DNA of 19,841 nucleotides from Ga0077553 sp038215275. GTDB lineage: Bacteria > Acidobacteriota > Terriglobia > Bryobacterales > Bryobacteraceae. Both the position numbers and the translations under genes were made by a program. Below are positions 14,146 through 19,841 of the stretch, one piece after another; position 1 is the stretch's first letter, and each line of letters starts with the position of its first letter. The notes under the pieces are model-generated. The model saw only the letters and a list, made by a program, of their open reading frames with translations. It did no database searches and was not told the DNA's origin. The stretch covers positions 1-19,841 of the forward strand of contig JBBQRA010000105.1 of assembly GCA_038215275.1 (NCBI GenBank), written 5' to 3'.

Positions 14146-15722
14146 TGCGGAATCCGCGGATGCGTCTCGCTTCCCAGCCGAATTTCCCGCGTCAACTCCT
14201 CGCTGGGTGGCAACGCCAACAGCCGCGGCCGGAGCAAGACCACCGTCTCGGACTCGTCAAACTCCACCGAATTCCGGCGAAACAGCGCCCCAATCCAAGG
14301 AATTTGGATCAACCCCGCCGGTCCCGCCTTCGTCAATGTCCGCGTCGAACTGCCCACGCCCGACATCATCGCCCACTCCCCGTTCAGTAGCCGCACCGTC
14401 GACGTAAACTTCCGGTTCGCCAGAATCGGAATCCCATTAATCTGCGCTCCCGTCAGGATCTTGAACTCCGCCTCAATCTCCACCGTCGTCTCCCCCAGTC
14501 CGTGCGTGTACGGCGTCGCCTTCAGCGTCAGCCCCAGGTTCTCGAACTGGAACGTCGGCGGCGGCCGGAACGAATTCTCATCCACGTCCCCGCCGAAGAA
14601 CCCCGCCGTCAGAATCGGATACCGTTCGCCCACCGCGAACTGGGCCGGCATCCCGTCCATCGTCCGGATCTCCGACCGCTGCACCTGACTGCCCACTGTC
14701 CGCAAGAGGTTCGCCACCACCTCAGCATCACCCAGCGTGATCGCCAATTGCGGCTCCACAATCCTGGCCGACGACAAAGGAATCGCGGGAATCCGCGTGT
14801 CCGCCCCCGTCGCCGGGTTCTGCGCGACTGCAAAGATCTCGGTCGAAGTCGGCAGCCGCGTCCCCGCGTTCAGCGTCCGGTTCCGCCGCAACTCGTAGAC
14901 CTGAACCTCAATCGCCACTGCCGGCCGCGCTCCCATCATCTGTTCGAAGATCTGCTGAGCCGGCCGGACCTTCGAGATCCGGTCCCGCATCAGCACCAGC
15001 CGCCGCCCGTTGTCGATCGCGAACTTCTGCAGCTCCATCGTCTGCTGCACCGCTCGCGCCAGCTCCTGAAGCTCTTGCACGCTTACCGGTTCGGGCAGCG
15101 ACAGCACCACCGCCACCGTCGGCTCTAACTCCTGCCGCTTCTGCACCGTGTCCTTGGCTACAAGCATCCGTTTCGACTTCAGCGGCACGAAGAACGTCCC
15201 CGTCGCCGCGGCCAGCGTGTCCAGAAGTTCGGCTCCCGTCGCCTCAGCCACCGCGAACCGGATCGGCGCCCCACTCGTTGGAAAATCGTTGTCGAACTGG
15301 ACCTCGATCCCCAGGTCCCGCGCCGTCTGCTCAATCACCTCCCGCGGCTCCCCGCGCAGCGCAAGGGTGTACGGCCCGGCCGCTAACGCCAACTCCGGCG
15401 GCGGCAGCAGGCGTTGGGCCTCGCGCAGGTCCTGCTCCGGAATTGCCGAGCCCGCTTCCGCATCCGCCGTCGGCGTCGCTGCAGCCATGGCCGGCGGCGG
15501 GCTCTGCCGCAACACCCGCTCCGTTAGGCCCCGGCTCTTGGCGGCATAGCGCCGGTTCCCAGGGTCCTTCGCATCCGCCTGGTTGTAAAGCAGAATGGCA
15601 TCAGCAATCTGCCCCGCCTTCTCTGCCTTCTCCGCGCGCCGGCCAAGGCTGCGCGCCGACTCCTCGGCTGATACCAGCGCGAGTCCCAGAGCGATGACGA
15701 AAAGAAGACGCAGGACGGCCAA
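14142..15722 (-). CDS. Secretin-domain outer-membrane protein (GspD/PilQ superfamily)
   Basis: Predicted outer-membrane channel subunit of 526 residues. A signal peptide covers about 1-19 (LAVLRLLFVIALGLALVSA). A helical TPR-like part (about 25-65, AEKAGQIADAILLYNQADAK) and N-domains (about 110-320) follow. The secretin domain (about 370-510) shows GMPAQFAVGERYPI, FENLGLTLKATP, PILANRKFTSTVRLLNGEWA and GLIQIPWIGALFR...ETVVLLRPRLL, the classic end of type II/IV secretins. The frame is open back to 15992, but that overlaps the divergent ATPase; the TTG at 15722 is chosen because it begins the signal sequence, although no good ribosome-binding site is seen. No inner-membrane or pilin genes are nearby, so the machine it serves is unknown. 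Family is firm; start is uncertain. Confidence 0.87.
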   Translation of the reverse strand: MAVLRLLFVIALGLALVSAEESARSLGRRAEKAEKAGQIADAILLYNQADAKDPGNRRYAAKSRGLTERVLRQSPPPAMAAATPTADAEAGSAIPEQDLREAQRLLPPPELALAAGPYTLALRGEPREVIEQTARDLGIEVQFDNDFPTSGAPIRFAVAEATGAELLDTLAAATGTFFVPLKSKRMLVAKDTVQKRQELEPTVAVVLSLPEPVSVQELQELARAVQQTMELQKFAIDNGRRLVLMRDRISKVRPAQQIFEQMMGARPAVAIEVQVYELRRNRTLNAGTRLPTSTEIFAVAQNPATGADTRIPAIPLSSARIVEPQLAITLGDAEVVANLLRTVGSQVQRSEIRTMDGMPAQFAVGERYPILTAGFFGGDVDENSFRPPPTFQFENLGLTLKATPYTHGLGETTVEIEAEFKILTGAQINGIPILANRKFTSTVRLLNGEWAMMSGVGSSTRTLTKAGPAGLIQIPWIGALFRRNSVEFDESETVVLLRPRLLALPPSEELTREIRLGSETHPRIPH

Positions 15723-15792
15723 GTAGGAAGGACGTACTGGCGCCCCGAATCGTGGACTAAAGTTTCTCCGGCAGGATGCCGATGGATGGTCG
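15723..15792. promoter_or_regulatory. Divergent intergenic region, secretin / AAA+ ATPase
   Basis: Seventy bp between divergent starts. It must carry or overlap signals for both genes if the TTG start of the secretin is right. No clear -35/-10 elements or palindrome can be assigned. Confidence 0.35.
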
Positions 15793-17064
15793 ATGTCGAT
15801 GCCACCGCTCTCCATAGGCGCCGCGCTGCCGGCCGGTTTCGCGCCACCGATTCCGATGGATCTTGCCACCCTGGGGGTGCGGGAAAACCTCGTGCTCGAC
15901 CTGGTCCTCCGCCGGCTCATGCTCGAAGGCACCAGCAGCCTCACCGCCATGGCCCAGAAACTCCGCGTCTCGGTCCCGGTGGTCGACCACATCTTCCGCT
16001 ATATGCGGGCCCAGCAGATGGTCGAGGTCAAGGGCATGACCGGCAACGACTACAACTTCGTACTCTCGGTCGCCGGCCGCCAGACCGCCAGCGAACGCTT
16101 CCAGATCAGCCAGTACGCCGGCGCCTGTCCCGTTTCGCTCAACGAATACCACGCCGCCGTGCGGGCCCAATCCGCCAAAGTACATGTGGACCGCCGCGCC
16201 CTTCGGCAGGCCTTCGGCGACCTCGTCGTGCCCGACCGTCTCCTCGACCAACTCGGACCGGCCCTCATCGCCCAAAGTTCCATCTTCGTGTACGGCCCCT
16301 CCGGCAATGGCAAAACCAGCCTCGCCGAACGCATGCTCCGCGTCTACCAGGACGCCGTCATGATCCCCTACGCCGTCGAAGTCGACAACCAGATCATCAG
16401 CATCTACGATCCCGTCGTCCACCACGCCCTCCCGATGGAGGACCACGAAATCGACCCGCGTTGGGTCCTCTGCCGCCGCCCCTGCATCGTCGTCGGTGGC
16501 GAATTGATCCCGTCCATGCTGGAACTCCGCCTCGACGAATCCAGCGGCATCTACTCCGCCCCCCTCCAGATGAAAGCCAACAACGGCCTTTTCATCGTCG
16601 ACGACTTCGGCCGCCAGCTCATGTCGCCCCGCGACCTCCTCAACCGCTGGATCGTCCCGCTTGACCGGCGCATCGACTACCTCACGCTCCGCTACGGCGT
16701 GAAGTTCCAGATCCCGTTCGAGCTCCTGGTCGTCTTCTCGACCAATCTTGACCCCAGCGACCTCGCCGACGAAGCATTCCTCCGCCGTATCCCTAACAAG
16801 ATCTACGTCGAGAGCGTGACGGCCCAGGTCTTCGATCAGATCTTTGACCGGGTCGTTGCGGCCCGCCGCGTGCCCACCGAGCCCGACAGCGCCGAGTACC
16901 TCCGCCGTCTCTGTCTCCGCGAGGGCCGCACCGAACTCCGCGCCTGCTACCCGGCGGACATCTGCACCATCCTTTCCTCCATCTCGCAATACGAGAACCG
17001 GCCAATCCAGATGACCAAACCCGATCTCGAACGCGCGACCGCCCTCTACTTCGCTAAAGGCTAA
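15793..17064 (+). CDS. AAA+ ATPase with N-terminal winged-helix-like region
   Basis: A 423-residue cytoplasmic P-loop ATPase. Residues about 28-95 (VLRRLMLEGTSSLTAMAQKL...VVDHIFRYMRAQQMVEV) look like a winged-helix domain. The ATPase core has Walker A GPSGNGKT (168-175), Walker B LFIVDD (266-271), sensor-1 VFSTN (314-318) and the arginine-rich FLRRIPNK (329-336) that likely supplies an Arg finger. The C-terminal part (about 345-420) is a helical lid. It resembles the MoxR/RavA-like or secretion-associated ATPases common in Acidobacteria and Planctomycetes, but the subgroup is not certain. It lies divergent to the secretin. ATG 15793 is taken; an ATG two codons later is equally possible. It converges on the epimerase gene with a 4-nt stop overlap (17061-17064). 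Confidence 0.82.
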   Translation: MSMPPLSIGAALPAGFAPPIPMDLATLGVRENLVLDLVLRRLMLEGTSSLTAMAQKLRVSVPVVDHIFRYMRAQQMVEVKGMTGNDYNFVLSVAGRQTASERFQISQYAGACPVSLNEYHAAVRAQSAKVHVDRRALRQAFGDLVVPDRLLDQLGPALIAQSSIFVYGPSGNGKTSLAERMLRVYQDAVMIPYAVEVDNQIISIYDPVVHHALPMEDHEIDPRWVLCRRPCIVVGGELIPSMLELRLDESSGIYSAPLQMKANNGLFIVDDFGRQLMSPRDLLNRWIVPLDRRIDYLTLRYGVKFQIPFELLVVFSTNLDPSDLADEAFLRRIPNKIYVESVTAQVFDQIFDRVVAARRVPTEPDSAEYLRRLCLREGRTELRACYPADICTILSSISQYENRPIQMTKPDLERATALYFAKG

Positions 17065-17903
17065 ACGACGCCCAGTGACCGCAGGTTGGCCGCCCCGACC
17101 GAAGGGATGTCTTCCGGGTTATCGGCCAAGTCCCGCCAGATACACGCCGCCGCCGCAATCTCTTCAATCGCCGGCCCAAACGTCTCAATCACGCACCAGC
17201 CGCTATATTCGACCTCCCGGAGCGCGCCCACCACGCCGATCCAATCGATCGGCCCCGTGCCCGGAGTTCCGCGGTCGTTCTCGCAGGTGTGGACGTGAAA
17301 TATCCGCGAGCCTAACAGCCGGATCGCGTCCGCCTGGTTCTTCTCCTCGATGTTGGCGTGGAAGGTGTCATACAACACCCCGATTTCAGGATGCCCCACG
17401 GCGTCAATCAACGCCTTGGCGTCAGCCGCCGTGTTGAGGAAGTAGGTCTCGAAGCGGTTCAACGGCTCCACCGCGAGCCTAACGCCATGTTCGCTGCAGA
17501 CCGGCCCCAACTCCTGCAGTCCCTCAATTGCCCGCTGCCACTCGTCCGCCGTCCGCCGCCGTCCCGGCAGCAAACCCACCGCGGAACAGAACGGGCCCGC
17601 GACCATCGAGATCCCGGCTTTGGCCGCGCCGCGAATCGCCGAACGCAGAAACTCAAGCGTCGCCGCGCGGATCACCGGATCATCCGTTGCCAGACTCTGG
17701 TTTGCCGTGAGCGCCGTACAGATCAGCCCCGTCATCTCCTGCGACGCCAACTCCTGCCGGACGGCCGCAGCGGGGAAGTTGGCGAAGTCAAAGACGCCCA
17801 TCTCAATCCCGTCAAGCCCCAAGGCTTTCGCCCGGGCGATCAACGGCAAATGGGCCTCGGTAAAGTTGGCCGTCCAAAGGAAGGAGTTAACGCCGATAGG
17901 CAT
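17061..17903 (-). CDS. Sugar epimerase of the D-tagatose/D-psicose 3-epimerase type (xylose-isomerase-like TIM barrel)
   Basis: A 280-residue cytosolic TIM-barrel enzyme predicted to invert C-3 of a ketohexose or related sugar using a divalent metal. Metal ligands E146 (LAVEPLNRFE), D179 (YDTFH), H205 (HVHTCENDRG) and E240 (CVIETF) have exactly the spacing of the Pseudomonas cichorii D-tagatose 3-epimerase set (33, 26 and 35 residues apart). H182 and R211 correspond to its substrate-contacting residues. The N-terminus MPIGVNSFLWT is typical. The ATG at 17903 lies 2 nt after the stop of the PEGA gene, so translation is probably coupled. Family and active site are firm; the true substrate may be another sugar or inosose, since this superfamily varies. 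Confidence 0.88.
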   Translation of the reverse strand: MPIGVNSFLWTANFTEAHLPLIARAKALGLDGIEMGVFDFANFPAAAVRQELASQEMTGLICTALTANQSLATDDPVIRAATLEFLRSAIRGAAKAGISMVAGPFCSAVGLLPGRRRTADEWQRAIEGLQELGPVCSEHGVRLAVEPLNRFETYFLNTAADAKALIDAVGHPEIGVLYDTFHANIEEKNQADAIRLLGSRIFHVHTCENDRGTPGTGPIDWIGVVGALREVEYSGWCVIETFGPAIEEIAAAACIWRDLADNPEDIPSVGAANLRSLGVV

Positions 17904-17905
17904 GG

Positions 17906-19841
17906 TTATCTAGGGGTGAACCGGAAATTGCTCAGACCAAACACATCGTTGCCGGGGATATAGAGGCCGAATTTCCCGTCAGTCAGATTGGGGCCTGGCG
18001 AAGTGAAGGTGTCCATCTCAATCCACTTCGTCCCGTTATGCAGAGAGTGCTTCACCACCCCCGGAGCGATGTCGATCTGGATCGTGTAGCTCTCCTGCTT
18101 CTCCAGGTCGTGCCCCACCTTGTACTCGCTCGAACGTCCGTTCACGACGTCGCGGCGGAAGAAGTTCTTCCGGTCAAGCTGGTACAACACATGATTCTTC
18201 GAGTCCGTATAGTTGACAAACCACTGCAGCCGCCGCCCTTTTAGCAGCGCGATGTTGAAGGTGAACGTGCCATTCGCCGGAGTGATCCCGTAAAGCACGA
18301 AGTTGCCGCCCTTGTGTACCGTCCAGCCTTCCTGCTGCAACCATTCGCCAGGCTGCTCCCATTCGAGCATCGTGCCAAGCTTCTTCGTAATCACTTTTGG
18401 AGCCTCTTTGAGAGTGATATCTACACTCTTGTTCTCACCCGACGCCACTTGCACCGTCGTCGTCCCGTCGACGAAATTGGCCGCCTTGGCCACCACCAGC
18501 CAGGTCCCGGCGCCGACGTTGATCGTATTGCCGTTCGCCTGCCGCAGTTGGCTCTCATCGCTCTTCCGGTAGAAGATTTGCGCCGTCGCCGGCTTCACAT
18601 TCACGCGGATCGAAGACGCTGACGCGACCAGCGTAACATCCGCCCCGCTCAGCTCCACCGTCTCGCCCGCCCGGAACTGCCGAGGATTCCGTTTCGGTGC
18701 GAACGACTCCCGGCGGAACTCAATCGTGTGCTCACCCGGCGCAATCGTCGTCGACGAATACGTGCCATCTGCCGCGATGATGCCGAGCCCTTGGCCGTCG
18801 AGCAGCACCGCGGTTCCGGGAGTAGCTCCACTAATTCGCAGGTTCGCCAGCTTCGGAATCGCCTTCAACGAGAACTCCACCCGAGTCTCCTGGCCCTTGG
18901 CCACTGACACCGGTTTCGCGGCATCCGCCGTGTAGCCGTCCTTCACCACACGAACCATGTATTGTCGCACCGGCAGACCCAACAGACGCAGCTGGCCTCC
19001 CTTCGTCTTCCTTTTTAACTCGGTGTTGTTCAGGAATACTGTCACATCGTCCAACTCGCCTGCCGTTACATACAGACTGCCCAAGTTCACATCGAGTTTA
19101 AGGTAAGCCGTCAGCGTCGGCTGCGCTCCCACGGAAACCAGCAGTTTCCGGTCCACCGACCCGTCATTAATCGCTAACTCCCGGTCCCCTGCCGTCAGGT
19201 TGTTCAGGGCAAGTCCATTGGCCCCCGCATCGCCGGCGGCCACGCCATCCACCTGCACCTTCACGTTGGCCGAGGAGTGGACCTTGGCATCCTTGCCCGC
19301 GTTCGAAACCACAATCGCCAGGACATTTTTGGCAACCACCGGCCCGACAAGCACCGGGGCCTGGCCAAGCTGCGATTCAAAGTCGAAAGACGCTTCAGTG
19401 GCCTGGTTCGTCACCTTTACCGAGTGCTTTCCGGGCGACACCCGATCCAATACCAACTGCCCATCCTGCAGGTCGCCCAACGGATTGCCGTCCAGCGTCA
19501 CCTTACCCGCTTGCAAGTCAGTGAACAATCGCACCGAAAGCGGCATCGGCTGCAAGGTCAGCGATAGTTCGCCCGGCGTTCCGCCAACCACGTTCAGCGG
19601 ACTGGTCGCCGACTCGTAGCCTGGCATTACCGCCAGCACCTCATAGGTTCCCGTCGGCAGTTCAACATTACAGTTTGAGGTGCACTTCACCTCGCCGTTC
19701 ACGCGGATAGAAGCGCCGGCCGGCGACGTCTTGATCGCGATACTGGAGGCTCCATCCGGAACCTGCTTTTGCTCCTGCGCCTTCTTCTGCGCGTTGCGAA
19801 TGGTGTAGATGCCACCTGCCGCAATCAGCAAACCAACAACG
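17906..19841 (-). CDS. Membrane-anchored PEGA-repeat protein with LamG/DUF1080-like C-terminal domain (5' end off window)
   Basis: At least 644 residues; the frame is open at the right edge, so the N-terminus is missing. The visible part begins in a hydrophobic segment (VVGLLIAAGGIYTI), probably a transmembrane anchor, followed by a charged Lys/Gln stretch. Then come several PEGA-type beta repeats: SIAIKTSPAGASIRVNGE (about 34-95), LSVRLFTDLQAGKVTLDGN (about 100-165), one near 250-330, ANLRISGATPGTAVLLDGQG (about 335-400) and SSIRVNVKPATAQIFY (about 410-470). The C-terminal 155 residues (MLEWEQPGEW to GKFGLYIPGNDVFGLSNFRF) resemble a concanavalin-like domain of the LamG/DUF1080 kind. In relatives such repeats often follow a Ser/Thr kinase domain; whether one precedes here cannot be seen. 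Codons are strongly C-ending. It is operonic with the epimerase. Confidence 0.8.
   Translation of the reverse strand, partial: VVGLLIAAGGIYTIRNAQKKAQEQKQVPDGASSIAIKTSPAGASIRVNGEVKCTSNCNVELPTGTYEVLAVMPGYESATSPLNVVGGTPGELSLTLQPMPLSVRLFTDLQAGKVTLDGNPLGDLQDGQLVLDRVSPGKHSVKVTNQATEASFDFESQLGQAPVLVGPVVAKNVLAIVVSNAGKDAKVHSSANVKVQVDGVAAGDAGANGLALNNLTAGDRELAINDGSVDRKLLVSVGAQPTLTAYLKLDVNLGSLYVTAGELDDVTVFLNNTELKRKTKGGQLRLLGLPVRQYMVRVVKDGYTADAAKPVSVAKGQETRVEFSLKAIPKLANLRISGATPGTAVLLDGQGLGIIAADGTYSSTTIAPGEHTIEFRRESFAPKRNPRQFRAGETVELSGADVTLVASASSIRVNVKPATAQIFYRKSDESQLRQANGNTINVGAGTWLVVAKAANFVDGTTTVQVASGENKSVDITLKEAPKVITKKLGTMLEWEQPGEWLQQEGWTVHKGGNFVLYGITPANGTFTFNIALLKGRRLQWFVNYTDSKNHVLYQLDRKNFFRRDVVNGRSSEYKVGHDLEKQESYTIQIDIAPGVVKHSLHNGTKWIEMDTFTSPGPNLTDGKFGLYIPGNDVFGLSNFRFTPR

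Noticed and set aside
13007..14407. A 466-codon plus-strand frame rich in Ser/Pro/Ala
   Set aside because: It is a shadow of the true gene at 13342-14145 and of the secretin on the other strand; composition is typical of a shifted GC-rich frame.
15723..15992. Extended secretin N-terminus from 15992
   Set aside because: It would overlap the divergent ATPase by about 200 bp and lacks protein-like character; the signal peptide begins at the TTG at 15722.
15757..16989. A 410-codon minus-strand frame opposite the ATPase, rich in Asp/Glu/Val/Gly
   Set aside because: It is antisense to a gene with clear Walker A, Walker B and sensor motifs; its acidic composition is what a C-ending codon bias gives on the opposite strand.

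Overview
The window looks like a chromosome fragment from an Acidobacteriota of the Solibacter/Bryobacter type. The best clue is the C-terminal domain of the secreted glycoside hydrolase (8551-10287), which has the 'NAASY...APNSLATLFGTNL' pattern of the Solibacter C-terminal family (TIGR03437). The GC-rich sequence, the strongly C-ending codons of the right half, the 'NRQNAKKSTGPKT' protein and the PEGA-repeat protein agree. This assignment is an inference from protein content; no rRNA or tRNA is visible.

Layout. (1) 1-2760: a divergent bacterial NHEJ pair, LigD (minus, running off the left edge; PE-LIG-POL order) and Ku (plus), sharing a 67-bp intergenic region. (2) 2761-3200: no recognisable gene. 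(3) 3201-8044: a nested mobile-element island. An IS21-family element starts with an array of six 23-bp repeats and a 5' istA fragment. istA is split by a three-recombinase (RIT, 'recombinase in trio') element at 4056-7918. The next codons of istA resume after it, and the 3' half of istA and istB are missing. The RIT genes ritA, ritB and ritC lie on the minus strand with 4-nt start/stop overlaps; ritB carries a single-base frameshift. (4) 8234-10287: a short unknown ORF and a secreted GH5-like (mannanase-like) hydrolase. (5) 10288-11086: about 800 bp without an intact gene, holding gene scraps. (6) 11087-13068: a two-gene minus-strand operon, a TauE/SafE (TSUP) transporter followed by an enolase-superfamily dehydratase/epimerase. 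(7) 13342-19841: a tightly packed block with a small conserved acidobacterial protein, an orphan secretin, a divergent AAA+ ATPase, a D-tagatose/psicose 3-epimerase-type TIM barrel, and a membrane-anchored PEGA-repeat protein with a LamG/DUF1080-like C-terminal domain (N-terminus off the right edge).

The most informative feature is the nested element. The RIT boundaries can be set to the base: the inserted DNA ends in perfect 10-bp inverted arms, is flanked on both sides by CCCGCA, and joining the flanks at one CCCGCA restores the istA frame through its second DDE aspartate. The left end also carries an extra tandem arm structure that forms a second complete recombinase-core-like site with a different 6-bp spacer. 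This suggests a two-step insertion history or an unequal end architecture. Ku and LigD would cooperate in double-strand-break end joining. The secretin and ATPase may belong to a secretion or pilus-like envelope system, but no other components are present.
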